Source of the DNA: Brevundimonas sp. MF30-B | GTDB lineage: Bacteria; Pseudomonadota; Alphaproteobacteria; Caulobacterales; Caulobacteraceae | Assembly: GCF_004683885.1 (NCBI RefSeq) | Contig: NZ_CP038440.1 | Location: 2,700,001-2,764,000 of the forward strand | Direction: 5' to 3' | Length of the DNA stretch: 64,000 nucleotides | In this document: in pieces, positions 42,486 to 52,810 of the stretch | Position numbering within the stretch: the first letter of the stretch is position 1 | Layout: each line of letters opens with the position of its first letter | Translations under genes and position numbers: made by a program | Notes under the pieces: model-generated | Seen by the model: only the letters and a program-made list of their open reading frames with translations | Told to the model about the DNA's origin: nothing | Databases searched by the model: none

Positions 42486-45002
42486 GTGACGGTCGCCCAA
42501 TCTCTCGCAACCTTGCCCAGCGCGGTCCTGCCGCCGCTGTTCGACGACTGGTTCGCCTCGCGCGGTTGGGCGCCGCGACGCCATCAGCTCGAGATGATCC
42601 AGGCGGCCGAGGGCGGCGACCACGCCCTGCTGGTCGCGCCGACGGGCGGCGGCAAGACGCTGGCGGGCTTTCTGCCCAGCCTGATCGAACTGGCCGAGCG
42701 GGGGCCGCGGCCCGAGCATGGGCCGGGGTCGGGGGTGCACACCCTCTACCTGTCGCCGCTCAAAGCCCTGACCACCGACGTCGAGCGCAACCTGATGACG
42801 CCCATCCGAGAGATCGGGCTGAACATCCACGTCGAGAGCCGCACCGGCGACACCAAACAGTCCAAGAAGCAGCGCCAGCGCGAAAGTCCGCCCGACATCC
42901 TCCTGACCACGCCCGAACAGCTGGCGCTGTTCTGCGCCTGGGACGGCGCCCGCGCCTATTTCTCTGACCTCAAGTGCGTCGTGCTGGACGAGGTGCACGC
43001 CATCTGGAGCGGCAAGCGCGGCGATCTGCTCAGCCTGGGGCTGGCGCGGCTGCAGCAGTTCGCGCCGCGGATGCGGCGGGTCGCCCTGTCGGCGACCGTG
43101 GACGATCCGCAGCTGATCGCGGACTGGCTGAGCCCTTCGAGGTTGGGCGACGAGGCGGTGCGGATCGTCAAGGGCGATCCGGGCGCGCCGCCGGTGATCG
43201 ACGTGCTGGTCAGTCAGGGCCAGGTGCCCTGGGCCGGCCACACCGGGCGCCACGCCATCCCCGAGGTCTATGACGCCATCAAGAGCGCGCGGCTGGCCCT
43301 GATCTTCGTCAACACCCGCTGGCAGTCGGAGTTCGTGTTTCAGCAGCTGTGGGAGATCAACGACGATGATCTGCCCATCGCCCTGCACCACGGTTCACTG
43401 GCGGCCGAGCAGAGGCGCAAGGTCGAGGCCGCCATGGCGCGCGGCGATCTGCGCGCGGTGGTCTGCACCTCGACGCTGGATCTGGGCATCGACTGGGGCG
43501 ACGTGGACCTGGTCATCCAGATGGCGGCGCCCAAGGGCTCCAGCCGCCTGGTCCAGCGCATCGGCCGGGCCAACCACCGCCTGGACGAACCCAGCCGCGC
43601 CCTGATGGTGCCCGCAAGCCGGTTCGAGATGCTGGAGTGCCAGGCCGCGCGCGAGGCGGTGGCCGAGAACGCCTTCGACTGGGAGCCCATCCACGTCGGC
43701 ACCCTGGATACGCTGGCGCAGCACGTCATGGGCTGCGCCTGCTCCGAGCCCTTCAGCCTGGAGGACCTGCACGCCGAGGTGACGACCGCCGGCCCCTATC
43801 GCGCCCTGTCCTATGAGGCGTTCGAGGAGGTGGTCGATCTGGTGGCGACGGGCGGATATGCGCTGCGCAGCTATGACCGGTTCGCTCGCATCGTGCGCGA
43901 CCGCAACGGCCGCTGGAAGGCGCGCAACGCTCAGGTCGCCCAGCGCCACCGCATGAACGTCGGCGCCATCGTCGCGGCCGGCACCCTGAACGTCCGCGTC
44001 GCCAGCCGACGGGGCGGCGGCGCCAAACAGCTGATCGGCGGCCGCAAGGTCGGCGAGGCCGAAGAGTGGTATTTCGAACAGCTGACGCCGGGCGACACCT
44101 TCATCTTCGCCGGCCAGGTCTGGGCGTTCCAAGGCATCACGGGCACAGACGCCCTGGTCACCCACGCCGAGGGCAAGGATCCCAAGATCCCGTCCTGGGG
44201 CGGGTCCAAGTTCCCGCTGTCGACCTCCCTGGCCAGTCGGGTGCGCGACATCATCCACGACCGCGACCACTGGCGCGTGCTGCCCGGCGACGTGCAGGAA
44301 TGGTTGGAGCTGCAGGAGGCGCGTTCGGTCATTCCGACGGCGGACTCCATGCTGGTCGAGACCTTTCCGCGCGGCAGCCGCCATTTCCTGGTGGCCTATC
44401 CGTTCGAGGGCAATCTGGCCCACACCACCCTTTGCATGCTGCTGACCCGACGGCTGGACCGGATGGGCGCCGGGCCGCTGGGCTTTGTCGTGACCGACTA
44501 TTCCCTGGCCATCTGGTCGATCCGGCCGATGGACCGGATCGACCTGGACGCGCTGTTCGAGCCCGACATCCTGGGCGACGATCTGGAGGCCTGGCTGGAG
44601 GAAAGCTTCATGATGAAGCGCACCTTCCGCAATTGCGCCCTCATCTCCGGCTTGATCGAGCGACGCCAACCCGGCGCCGAGAAGACCGGGCGGCAGGTGA
44701 CCTTTTCGACGGACCTGATCTACGACGTGCTGCGCCGCCACCAACCCGACCATCTGCTGCTGCGCACCGCGCGGGCCGACGCGGCTGCGGGCCTGCTGGA
44801 CGTGGGGCGGCTGGGCCAGCTTCTGAGCCGCATCCAGGGCCACATCCGACACGAACCGCTGACCCGCGCCTCGCCGTTCTCGGTGCCGGTGCTGGTCCAG
44901 ATCGGACGCGAGCGCGTGTCGGGCGACGCCGCCGAAATGATCCTAGACGAGAGCGCCGAGGCCCTGATCGCCGAGGTTCTGGACGAAGAGGCCCCGGCGT
45001 GA
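42486..45002 (+). CDS. Lhr-core type DEXH helicase (ligase-associated)
   Basis: An 838-residue superfamily 2 helicase. Walker A is APTGGGKT, the DExH box DEVHAIW, motif III LSATVDD, and motif VI QRIGRANHR; a winged-helix and Lhr-specific C-terminal region (GAKQLIGGRKVGEAEEWYFEQL, KFPLSTSLASRVRDII, then FMMKRTFRNCALISGLIERR) follows. The family helicase is usually encoded with an ATP-dependent DNA ligase, an exonuclease and the PdeM phosphoesterase. Here the PdeM gene follows directly with a GTGA overlap but the ligase and exonuclease do not. The start is GTG at 42486. Confidence 0.92.
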   Translation: MTVAQSLATLPSAVLPPLFDDWFASRGWAPRRHQLEMIQAAEGGDHALLVAPTGGGKTLAGFLPSLIELAERGPRPEHGPGSGVHTLYLSPLKALTTDVERNLMTPIREIGLNIHVESRTGDTKQSKKQRQRESPPDILLTTPEQLALFCAWDGARAYFSDLKCVVLDEVHAIWSGKRGDLLSLGLARLQQFAPRMRRVALSATVDDPQLIADWLSPSRLGDEAVRIVKGDPGAPPVIDVLVSQGQVPWAGHTGRHAIPEVYDAIKSARLALIFVNTRWQSEFVFQQLWEINDDDLPIALHHGSLAAEQRRKVEAAMARGDLRAVVCTSTLDLGIDWGDVDLVIQMAAPKGSSRLVQRIGRANHRLDEPSRALMVPASRFEMLECQAAREAVAENAFDWEPIHVGTLDTLAQHVMGCACSEPFSLEDLHAEVTTAGPYRALSYEAFEEVVDLVATGGYALRSYDRFARIVRDRNGRWKARNAQVAQRHRMNVGAIVAAGTLNVRVASRRGGGAKQLIGGRKVGEAEEWYFEQLTPGDTFIFAGQVWAFQGITGTDALVTHAEGKDPKIPSWGGSKFPLSTSLASRVRDIIHDRDHWRVLPGDVQEWLELQEARSVIPTADSMLVETFPRGSRHFLVAYPFEGNLAHTTLCMLLTRRLDRMGAGPLGFVVTDYSLAIWSIRPMDRIDLDALFEPDILGDDLEAWLEESFMMKRTFRNCALISGLIERRQPGAEKTGRQVTFSTDLIYDVLRRHQPDHLLLRTARADAAAGLLDVGRLGQLLSRIQGHIRHEPLTRASPFSVPVLVQIGRERVSGDAAEMILDESAEALIAEVLDEEAPA

Positions 45003-45730
45003 ACGCGGCCCTTCGCGAAACCCTGTCGCCGGCGCGGCGCGACTGCGGCTCGCTGAGCGTGCGGCTGAACGGCGAGCGCGCGCTGCTGCGCTGTTCCGGT
45101 GCCCTGTGGCTGATCGAGCACCGCACCCTGATCGCCGCCGACCTGCACCTGGAGAAGGGCTCGGCCTTCGCCAGGCGGGGCCAGATGCTGCCGCCCTACG
45201 ACAGCCGCGCGACCCTGGCCCGGCTGGCCGAAGAGGTGACGACGCTGAAGCCCGAGCGCGTCGTGCTGCTGGGCGACAGCTTTCATGACCGCACTTCCAT
45301 CCAGCGCCTGGGCGAGGACGAACGCGCCCTGCTGGCCGTCCTGGCCGAGGGCCGCGACTGGATCTGGCTGGAAGGCAATCACGACCGTGAAGCGCTCGGC
45401 GCCGATCTGGACGCCCTTCCTGGCCGGATCGTGGGCGATATGACTGTCGGCGCGCTGGAGCTGACGCACGAGCCGCGCCCCGGCCTGCGTCCGGGCGAAG
45501 TCGCGGGCCACCTGCACCCTTGCGCCGTCGTGGCCGCCTACGCCCGCAGCGTGCGCAGGCCCTGCTTCCTGACGGATGGACGCCGCGCCATCCTGCCGGC
45601 CTTCGGCGCCTTCACCGGCGGGCTGAACGCGCGAGACGTCGCCTTCGCCGGCCTGTTCGAACATCCGCCGATGGCCGCCGCCCTGGGCCGCGACCGCGTC
45701 CATGCCTTGAGCTTCGACCGTTTGCTGTAG
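44999..45730 (+). CDS. pdeM: Ligase-associated DNA damage response phosphoesterase PdeM
   Basis: A 243-residue calcineurin-like metallophosphoesterase. Metal-binding motifs are AADLHLEKG, LLGDSFHDR, EGNHDRE, THEPRPG and GHLHP. The PdeM family acts with the Lhr-core helicase in end-processing of DNA damage. Start GTG 44999 overlaps the helicase stop, so the two are coupled. The next gene begins nine bases later on the same strand. Confidence 0.92.
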   Translation: MNAALRETLSPARRDCGSLSVRLNGERALLRCSGALWLIEHRTLIAADLHLEKGSAFARRGQMLPPYDSRATLARLAEEVTTLKPERVVLLGDSFHDRTSIQRLGEDERALLAVLAEGRDWIWLEGNHDREALGADLDALPGRIVGDMTVGALELTHEPRPGLRPGEVAGHLHPCAVVAAYARSVRRPCFLTDGRRAILPAFGAFTGGLNARDVAFAGLFEHPPMAAALGRDRVHALSFDRLL

Positions 45731-45739
45731 GGTGCAGCC

Positions 45740-46717
45740 ATGAGCCAGATGCGCACCCTCAAGACTGACGGCCTGACCCAGGCGATCCTGGAGGCCGGCG
45801 AAGGCCCGCTGGTCCTTCTGATCCACGGCTTTCCCGAACTGGCGATCAGCTGGCGAGCGCAGGTTCAAGCCCTGTCGGCGGCCGGCTATCGGGTCGTGGC
45901 GCCCGACATGCGCGGCTATGGCGGCACGGACAAGCCCGAGCGCATGGCGGACTACGGCATGCTGAACTTGGTCGGAGACATGGTCGATCTGGTCCGTGCC
46001 CTGGGCGAAGAGCGCGCGGTGGTGATCGGCCACGACTGGGGCGCGCCGGTCGCCTGGCACTGCGCTCTGATGCGGCCGGACCTGTTCAGGGCCGTCGCCG
46101 GCCTGTCGGTGCCGTTCCAGCCGCGCCGCGCCAGCGGCCCGCCGACACCCGCCATGGCCGCGATCTCCAAGCGCGCCGGACTGGGCGACCTCTACATCAG
46201 CCGCTTCCAGGCGCCCGACGCCCATGCGCCGATGGAGGCCGATCCGGCGACGACCCTGCGAAAGATGTTCTGGGCCTATGACGGTTCGACTGACGCCGCG
46301 GACCGCTCGACCGGCTTCCTTCCGCCGGGCCTCAGCCTGATGGACTCCATCGCCGACCGCGCCGCCCCGCCGCCGTGGATGGGCGCAGCCCATTTCCAGG
46401 AATATGTCGACGCCTTCACCGCCGGCGGCTTCCGGGGACCGGTCGACTGGTATCGCAACCTGGACGCCAACTGGGCCGCGACGGCCTTTTTGCAGGACGC
46501 CCGCATCCGCCAGCCCAGCCTGTTCATCGTCGGCGAGAACGACCCCGTGCGCCATTACGCCGGCGCGGCCGAGGCGTCGCTGAAGGACTGGCTGACGGAC
46601 CTGCGCGGTCAGCCCGTGCTGCCCGGCGCCGGCCACTGGATCCAGCAGGAGCGCGCGGACGAGGTGAACGCCCTGCTGCTGGCCTTTCTCGGCCAGCCGG
46701 GCGTCGGCCGGGACTAG
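45740..46717 (+). CDS. Alpha/beta hydrolase, epoxide-hydrolase type
   Basis: A 325-residue alpha/beta-fold hydrolase. The oxyanion motif is [13 protein letters not shown], the nucleophile is Asp in GHDWGAPVA (as in epoxide hydrolases and haloalkane dehalogenases), with a lid segment at about residues 150-230 and the catalytic His in GAGHWIQQE. Asp-elbow plus lid Tyr residues favour epoxide hydrolase. The substrate is unknown. It overlaps the next gene tail to tail by four bases. Confidence 0.9.
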   Translation: MSQMRTLKTDGLTQAILEAGEGPLVLLIHGFPELAISWRAQVQALSAAGYRVVAPDMRGYGGTDKPERMADYGMLNLVGDMVDLVRALGEERAVVIGHDWGAPVAWHCALMRPDLFRAVAGLSVPFQPRRASGPPTPAMAAISKRAGLGDLYISRFQAPDAHAPMEADPATTLRKMFWAYDGSTDAADRSTGFLPPGLSLMDSIADRAAPPPWMGAAHFQEYVDAFTAGGFRGPVDWYRNLDANWAATAFLQDARIRQPSLFIVGENDPVRHYAGAAEASLKDWLTDLRGQPVLPGAGHWIQQERADEVNALLLAFLGQPGVGRD

Positions 46718-47697
46718 AGCCCCGCCATCGCCTCGGCCGTGACCTCCAGGCTGCGGACCCGGTCGTTCAGGTCGTGGATCATGCCGGTGACCATGACTTC
46801 ATCCACGCCGGTCAGGGCGATGAACTCCGCCAGTCGGTCGCGCACGGTGTCGCGGCCGCCGATGGCGGCGTAGGTCAGGCGGCTTTCGACCGCCGCGATC
46901 TGGCGCGCATCCAGCACGGCCGTAATGTCGTCCACCGCCGGCTTCAACCGGCCGGGCTTGCCGGTGACGACGGCGGCGAAGGCCTGCTGCATCGAGGTCG
47001 ACATCCGCTGCGCCGCCGCGTCCGTGTCCGCCGCAAAGACGTTGAAGGCGGCCATGGCATAGGGCGCGTCCAGTGCTCCGGGCCGGAACTCGGCGCGATA
47101 GACTCGCAGCGCCTGCAGCAGCAGCTCGGGCGCGAAATGGCTGGCGAAGGCGAACGGCAGCCCCAGGCGCGCGGCCAGCTCGGCGCTGAACAGGCTGGAC
47201 CCCAAGAGCCAGATCGGCACCTTGGACCCCGCGCCAGGCCAGGCCGTGACTCTCTGGCCCGGCTGCGGATCGGCCAGGAAGCCCTGAAGCTCCAGCACGT
47301 CGCGGGGAAACTGGTCCGCCGCCTCGAAATAGCGACGCAGCGCGCACGCCGTCTCGCCGTCGGTGCCGGGCGCGCGGCCCAGACCCAGATCGATGCGGCC
47401 GGGATGCAGAGCCTCCAGCGTGCCGAACTGCTCGGCGATCACCAGCGGCGCGTGGTTGGGCAGCATGACCCCGCCCGAGCCGACGCGGATGCTGGACGTC
47501 TGGCTGGCCACATGGGCCAGGACCACCGCCGTGGCCGCCGAGGCGATGCCCGGCATGTTGTGATGCTCCGCCAGCCAGAAGCGGCCGAAGCCCAGCCGCT
47601 CGGCGGCCTGGGCGTAGGCGGTGGTTTCCAGCAGGGCGCGTCGGGCGTCGCCGCCCTCTACGATGGGCGACAGGTCGAGAACGGAGAATGCGGTCAT
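46714..47697 (-). CDS. LLM class flavin-dependent oxidoreductase
   Basis: The 327-residue protein is a luciferase-like monooxygenase/reductase of the MsnO8 group: [22 protein letters not shown] near the start, [68 protein letters not shown], and [15 protein letters not shown] near the end. It uses reduced FMN or F420-like flavin; FMN is likely here. The substrate is unknown. Confidence 0.9.
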   Translation of the reverse strand: MTAFSVLDLSPIVEGGDARRALLETTAYAQAAERLGFGRFWLAEHHNMPGIASAATAVVLAHVASQTSSIRVGSGGVMLPNHAPLVIAEQFGTLEALHPGRIDLGLGRAPGTDGETACALRRYFEAADQFPRDVLELQGFLADPQPGQRVTAWPGAGSKVPIWLLGSSLFSAELAARLGLPFAFASHFAPELLLQALRVYRAEFRPGALDAPYAMAAFNVFAADTDAAAQRMSTSMQQAFAAVVTGKPGRLKPAVDDITAVLDARQIAAVESRLTYAAIGGRDTVRDRLAEFIALTGVDEVMVTGMIHDLNDRVRSLEVTAEAMAGL

Positions 47698-47796
47698 GGT
47701 TCGTAGATCGGGCCGCGCGCGCCGCGATCAAGGCCCGCGACGGTTGCGATTGTCGCTCGGCGGCCGATAGTGGGGCGGGCAAAGGGGGCCGCCGTC

Positions 47797-49167
47797 ATGA
47801 TCACCAACCTCATCCTCGCCACGGCGGCCGTCGCCGCGATCCAGGCTGCGCCAGCGCCGGAGCTGGTCGGGCGCTGGGAAGGGCCGTTGACGGTCGGCGG
47901 CCAGTCGATCCGCATCGTCTTTCGCGTCGAGGCCGACGGAAAGGCGTTCGCCGACAGCCCTGACCAGGGCGCCAACGGCATACCGGCCCAGGCCAGCCTG
48001 ACCGACGGGGTGGTGCGCTTCGCCGTCCCAGCCTTCGGCGGCGCCTTCGAGGGCCGGCTGTCCAGTGACGGCCGCACCCTGACCGGGGCGCTGAGCCAGG
48101 GCGGCATGACCCTGCCGCTGGTGCTGACGAAGGGCGAGGCGGCCGCGGCGCCCGCACCCGTCGCGGACACGGCGGCCGCGCCGAACCGGCCTCAGAACCC
48201 CCAGCCGCCCTATCCCTATCGCGAGGAACAGGTCGCCTATGACGCCGGGCCCGGCGTGCGTCTGGCCGGAACCTTGACCCTGCCGCAGGGCGAGGGCCCC
48301 TTCCCCGCCGCCCTTCTGATCACCGGGTCGGGCCAGCAGGATCGCGACGAGACCGTGTTCGGGCACAAGCCCTTCTGGGTGCTGGCCGACTCCCTGACCC
48401 GGCGCGGGATCGCCGTGCTGCGCGTCGACGACCGGGGCGCGGGCCAGTCGACGGGATCGCTGGATGGGGTCACCACCGCCGATTTCGCCAAGGACGCCGA
48501 GGCCTCCTTCGCCTGGCTGGCCGCGCGCGCCGACATAGACGCCGACCGCATCGGTCTGATCGGCCACAGCGAGGGCGGGACCATCGCGCCGATGGTCGCC
48601 CAGGCCGATCCGCGCGTGGCCTGGATCGTGATGCTGGCCGGGCCGGCGGTGCCGGGGGGTGATGTGCTGACCGAACAGTTGCGCCGGATACAGCAGGCGA
48701 GCGGGCTGTCGGCCGAAATCGTTGAGGCCAACACCGCCTTGCAGGCCCGGATCATGCAGGCGGTGGCGCAACACGCCGACGACGGAGAGGCCGCAGCCCG
48801 GGCCGCCCGAGCGATCCTGGCGGAAACCCCCGTCCCGGCCGCAGCGGCCGATCAGACAGCGACCCAAGTCGCCCTGCCCTGGACCCGCTGGTTCGTGGCT
48901 CACGATCCGGCCGAGAGCCTCAGGGCCTTCCAGGCGCCCATGCTGGCCCTCTATGGCGGCAAGGACGTGCAGGTGTCGGCGCAGCAGAGCGCCGAGGCCC
49001 TGCGCCGCCTCGCGCCTGACGCCGACATCGTGGTCCTGCCCGATCTCAACCACCTGATGCAGACGGCCGGAACCGGCCTACCCGACGAATACGCGCAGAT
49101 CGAGGAGACGATCGCCCCCGTCGCGCTGGAGACGATCGTCGACTGGGTCGCGGCGCGGTCGCGCTAA
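47797..49167 (+). CDS. Exported alpha/beta hydrolase (peptidase S9-like)
   Basis: A 456-residue protein with a signal peptide (NLILATAAVAAIQAAPA) and an N-terminal beta domain (LVGRWEGPLTVGGQSIRIVFRVEADG...SSDGRTLTGALSQGG). An alpha/beta hydrolase domain follows: LLITGSGQQDRDE as oxyanion region, LRVDDRGAGQSTG, nucleophile elbow GHSEGGTIAPM, and LNHLMQ with the catalytic His. Start 47797 is supported by AAGGGGG. The elbow GHSEGG is typical of S9-like hydrolases of unknown substrate. Confidence 0.87.
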   Translation: MITNLILATAAVAAIQAAPAPELVGRWEGPLTVGGQSIRIVFRVEADGKAFADSPDQGANGIPAQASLTDGVVRFAVPAFGGAFEGRLSSDGRTLTGALSQGGMTLPLVLTKGEAAAAPAPVADTAAAPNRPQNPQPPYPYREEQVAYDAGPGVRLAGTLTLPQGEGPFPAALLITGSGQQDRDETVFGHKPFWVLADSLTRRGIAVLRVDDRGAGQSTGSLDGVTTADFAKDAEASFAWLAARADIDADRIGLIGHSEGGTIAPMVAQADPRVAWIVMLAGPAVPGGDVLTEQLRRIQQASGLSAEIVEANTALQARIMQAVAQHADDGEAAARAARAILAETPVPAAAADQTATQVALPWTRWFVAHDPAESLRAFQAPMLALYGGKDVQVSAQQSAEALRRLAPDADIVVLPDLNHLMQTAGTGLPDEYAQIEETIAPVALETIVDWVAARSR

Positions 49168-49172
49168 ACCCG

Positions 49173-51233
49173 CTAAACCTTGGCCGACCGGCTGCGGACC
49201 CAGGCGTAGAGGACGAAGGCCAGGCCGAAGAAGGCGATGACGCCGGCCACGCCCGCCGGCCAGCTCGAACCTTCGGGCAGCATGGCGAAGGGCGCGTCGT
49301 CGCGCGTGGCGACGATGACGCCGGCGGTCAGCACGCCGAACAGGCTCTCGCCGACGATCAGGCCGGACGCCAGCAGCACGCCCATGCGGCGGCCCACGTC
49401 GGCGAAGCTCGTACCCTTGATCGTGCGCTCGTACAGCCAGCCCGCGACCGCGCCGATCACCAGCATGGTGGTCACCGCCGCCGGCAGATAGAACCCGATG
49501 CCCACGGCCAGCGGCGGCAGCTTCATCCGGCCCTTGGTGGCCGACGAAATGATGACGTCCAGGATGATGACGACCACGCCGATCGCCGCGCCCAGGCCGA
49601 TCAGATCCCAGCGCAGGTCGCCGCCGATGACGCCGCGCGCCAGGGCCGAGATCAGCGTCGCCTGAGGCGCCGCCAGGGTCTGGGTGCCTTCGACGATGGC
49701 GGGCGGGCCGCCCTCGAAGCCGAAGGCTTGGTTCAGCAGGTTCAGGATGAAGGGAATGACCAGGGCGCCGGCGGCCACGCCGACGATCAGCGCCGTCTGC
49801 TGGCGCCACGGGGTGGCCTCGACCAGTTGGCCGGTCTTGAGGTCCTGCAGGTTGTCGTTGGCGATGATGGCCACGGCGAACACCACCGAGGTCACGATCA
49901 GGGCGAAGGCGATGATGGACGGATCGGCCGGCACGCCCGCCACCGCCATCAGACCCACCATCAGCAGCGAGGCGATGATGACCGCCAGGATGCCGACGCC
50001 CGATACCGGGCTGTTGGACGAGCCGATCAGGCCGGCCATGTAGCCGCAGATCGCCGCCACCGCGAACCCGACCAGGACCACATAGACCAGACCGCCGGCC
50101 GTCAGCAGCACGGTCGATCCCGCCAGCGCCGGCGCGCTCTGGGCGAACCAGGACAGCAGACCGCCGATGCCGATCAGGCAGACCAGCGACACGCCGCCTA
50201 CGATGTTGATGGGAATGTCCTGCTCGGTGCGGTCCAGCACCTCGCCGTGACTGCGCCTGGACTGGGCCGCCAGGGCCGAGGTCAGGCCGCCGACCAGCGG
50301 CGCGGCCAGCTTGATCAGGGTCCAGATCGCCGCCACGCCGATGACGCCCGCGCCCATGAAGCGGACCTCGTTGCGCCAGACGGTGGTCGCCAGTTCCTCG
50401 GCCCCCGTCCCCGCCGGAAGGGTCGCAGCGATGGAAGGCAGGCCCTGGGCCGTCAGCCAGGCGACCACGTCGGGCGAGGTCAGGATCGGCACGATGACGA
50501 ACCAGGCGGCAAGGAGGCCGAACAACTGCGCGAGGCCTACGGCCAGCCCGATCAGGTGGCCGGCGCCCAGCAATGCGAACTGCAGGCCGAAGCCCAGCCC
50601 CGTCGCGCCGCCGCCCAGCCCGGCCGGCAGGGAGACGAACCGCGCCGCCTCGCCCGCGAAAACCCGCCCGGCGGTCAGAAGGGCATAGCCGGCCGAGGCC
50701 ACCGCGCCGGCCACCACGACCCACAGGCCCGCCTTGTTCTCGTTGACCGCCTGCTCAGTCTGCTCGGCCCCGCGCGACCCGACCTTCAGCACCTCGGCGG
50801 CGGCCCGGCCCTCCGGATAGGGCAGCGGGCTGTTGACCACCAGGGCGCGGCGCAGCGGGATCGAGAATGTGACGCCCAGCACCCCGCCCAGGATGCAGAT
50901 CAGGACCGACTGCCAGAAGGGAAACTCCATCCACCAGCCGATCATGACCAGGCCGGGCAGGACGAAGATGATCGCGCTCATGGAGCCGCCGACCGAGGCC
51001 ACAGTCTGGACGGTCATGTTCTCCCAGATGGTCGAGGTGCGGAACGCCCGCAGCAAAGCCATGGAGATGACCGCCGCCGGAATGGCCGAAGCGAAGGTCA
51101 GGCCAACCAGCAGGCCCAGATAGGTGTTGGCGGCTGTGAAGACGACCGCCAGCAGGGCGCCCAGCACCAGGGCGCGCAGGGTCAGTTCAAGGCGGCGGGC
51201 GGGGCGCACGGCCCTGTCGGCGAGGTCGGTCAT
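49173..51233 (-). CDS. OPT family oligopeptide/metal-chelate transporter
   Basis: A 686-residue polytopic membrane protein with about 14-16 helices. It opens with LTLRALVLGALLAVVFTAANTYLGLLVGLTFASAIPAAVISMALLRAF, typical of bacterial OPT proteins, and contains PYPEGRAAAEVLKVG, NLLNQAFGFEGG and EATPWRQQ. The family imports short peptides or metal-peptide chelates with protons. The substrate is not clear. It is tail to tail with the hydrolase before it, five bases apart. Confidence 0.93.
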   Translation of the reverse strand: MTDLADRAVRPARRLELTLRALVLGALLAVVFTAANTYLGLLVGLTFASAIPAAVISMALLRAFRTSTIWENMTVQTVASVGGSMSAIIFVLPGLVMIGWWMEFPFWQSVLICILGGVLGVTFSIPLRRALVVNSPLPYPEGRAAAEVLKVGSRGAEQTEQAVNENKAGLWVVVAGAVASAGYALLTAGRVFAGEAARFVSLPAGLGGGATGLGFGLQFALLGAGHLIGLAVGLAQLFGLLAAWFVIVPILTSPDVVAWLTAQGLPSIAATLPAGTGAEELATTVWRNEVRFMGAGVIGVAAIWTLIKLAAPLVGGLTSALAAQSRRSHGEVLDRTEQDIPINIVGGVSLVCLIGIGGLLSWFAQSAPALAGSTVLLTAGGLVYVVLVGFAVAAICGYMAGLIGSSNSPVSGVGILAVIIASLLMVGLMAVAGVPADPSIIAFALIVTSVVFAVAIIANDNLQDLKTGQLVEATPWRQQTALIVGVAAGALVIPFILNLLNQAFGFEGGPPAIVEGTQTLAAPQATLISALARGVIGGDLRWDLIGLGAAIGVVVIILDVIISSATKGRMKLPPLAVGIGFYLPAAVTTMLVIGAVAGWLYERTIKGTSFADVGRRMGVLLASGLIVGESLFGVLTAGVIVATRDDAPFAMLPEGSSWPAGVAGVIAFFGLAFVLYAWVRSRSAKV

Positions 51234-51297
51234 CGTCGCGGGCTCCTTGGGCCGGTGCGACGAAATGACGCTGAATCCGCCTCTGCGTCCAGAGACT

Positions 51298-52206
51298 TCA
51301 GCCGTCCGCCAGAAAACGCTCCACCGCCGCCATGAAGCGGCGCGGCTGATCGATCATGACCATGTGCTCGGCGCCCTCGATCCGCTCGAACCGGGCAGGG
51401 GTTCGCAGCGATCTATAGCCCGAGCGGAACAGCTCATCGATCCGCGCACGCGGGCTGCGGTCGTCTGCGCTCCAGCCGTAGACCACCGTCACCGGGGCGG
51501 TGATGTCCGGCAGGCGCGAGCGCAGATCGGTGGTCATCACCTCATACAGGGTCTGGGCGAGGACGCGCCTGTCGCCGCCTTGCCAGCCCAGAGTGCCGAA
51601 CACCGCCTCAGCCGCCCCGCCCAGATCGGCGCCCATCCTGCGCCCCTGCAGTCTCAGGGCGTCGTCGCCCAGGAACATCACGGCCTGATAGGCGATGCGG
51701 GCGATGGGATCGACGTCGCCGACCGTGGCGCCTGGGCTGATAAGGGCCGGAAAGAAGGGAGAGGCGTCCACCACCATGACCCGGCCGACGTCGCCGCGGG
51801 CGTCGGCGGCGACGCGCAGCGCCACCTGACCGCCCATCGAATGGCCGATCACGGCGGGACGGTCGAGCCGATGCTCCGCGATGTAACGGCGGATTTCCTG
51901 CGCGACGGGCGCGACCACCACGCCTGAGGCGTTGGCGCCGGCGGGCACGTCCCCGAATCCGCGCACCGTGACCAGATGAACCCGTCGCCCGCTGAGCTCA
52001 TCTGCCGTGCGCCGCCAGACGTCCGCTGTCGAGGCCAGGCCGGGGATCAGGATCACGTCGGGCCCGGACCCTCGGGTCTCCACCAGTATGCGGTCCGATC
52101 GGAAAGCCTCCGCGCTCCCCTGCTGTGCGGGGAAGGCCGTCGCCGAAAGCGCGTGCATCGAAAGGATGAGGGCGGCGGTCAGGCCCAGGAGAAGACGAAT
52201 GATCAT
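51298..52206 (-). CDS. Exported alpha/beta hydrolase
   Basis: A 302-residue protein with a signal peptide (LLLGLTAALILSMHALSATAFP). The hydrolase domain has LIPGLASTADVWRRTADELSG, the nucleophile elbow GHSMGGQVALRVAADA, and the C-terminal acid and His (VVYGWSADD, EGAEHMVMIDQP). The start 52206 marks the signal peptide; the frame is open upstream by chance. Esterase or lactonase activity is likely but the substrate is unknown. Confidence 0.88.
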   Translation of the reverse strand: MIIRLLLGLTAALILSMHALSATAFPAQQGSAEAFRSDRILVETRGSGPDVILIPGLASTADVWRRTADELSGRRVHLVTVRGFGDVPAGANASGVVVAPVAQEIRRYIAEHRLDRPAVIGHSMGGQVALRVAADARGDVGRVMVVDASPFFPALISPGATVGDVDPIARIAYQAVMFLGDDALRLQGRRMGADLGGAAEAVFGTLGWQGGDRRVLAQTLYEVMTTDLRSRLPDITAPVTVVYGWSADDRSPRARIDELFRSGYRSLRTPARFERIEGAEHMVMIDQPRRFMAAVERFLADG

Positions 52207-52305
52207 CAGACGATGCTGAACCCGCTTTCCGGCCTTTGGTTGACGCGCGATCTTGAAATTTTCGCGAGCCGGGCCTGAATGGTCTTCAGGGATCGGGAGG
52301 TTGTC

Positions 52306-52809
52306 ATGATGAGAATTGCGGTGCTGATCGCCCTGGGGTGGGCTGTCGCAGGTTCGACGGAGGCTCGGCAGGCCGTTCCGCCGCAGGAAGAGACGCTGAC
52401 TCTTCCCGGCGCTCAAGCGCGCTCCGGCCAGAGCCCGGAATGGCAGGTTTTCACACGCACTTCGCAAAGAGCCTATCTGGTCGATCCGTCGACCCTGCGT
52501 GAGACTGGCGGGGTCACCTCCATCCAGATCGCGCGCGCCCCCTTCGCGGTCGAAGACGGGGACCCGGCCTGGACGCTGGAGACCTTCGAGTTTCGTTGCA
52601 GCGCAGGCGAATACCGCACGACCCAGATCGCCGAGTTCAATGCGGACGGTTCGGCCGCAACCCCGCCGGAAACGCTGGACGAAGCGTTCGAGGCGATCGC
52701 GCCCAACGGTCTGTCCGGCTATCTGAAGGCGATCGCATGCGACGGCCAACGCGCTCGCCCGCCCTACTATCCCAGCCTGGCGGCCTGGATAGCCGCAGGT
52801 CGAAAATAG
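52306..52809 (+). CDS. Exported protein of unknown function
   Basis: About 167 residues. A short signal peptide (MRIAVLIALGWAVAGSTEA) precedes a domain with WQVFTRTSQRAYLVDPSTLRE, then LETFEFRCSAGEYRTTQIAEFNADG and a final YLKAIACDGQ. Two cysteines could form a disulfide. GGGAGG lies before the double ATG (52306/52309). The layout resembles small periplasmic proteins that record the sample's 'surface adhesin E-like' fold, but I cannot name it with confidence. Confidence 0.6.
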   Translation: MMRIAVLIALGWAVAGSTEARQAVPPQEETLTLPGAQARSGQSPEWQVFTRTSQRAYLVDPSTLRETGGVTSIQIARAPFAVEDGDPAWTLETFEFRCSAGEYRTTQIAEFNADGSAATPPETLDEAFEAIAPNGLSGYLKAIACDGQRARPPYYPSLAAWIAAGRK

Positions 52810-52810
52810 G

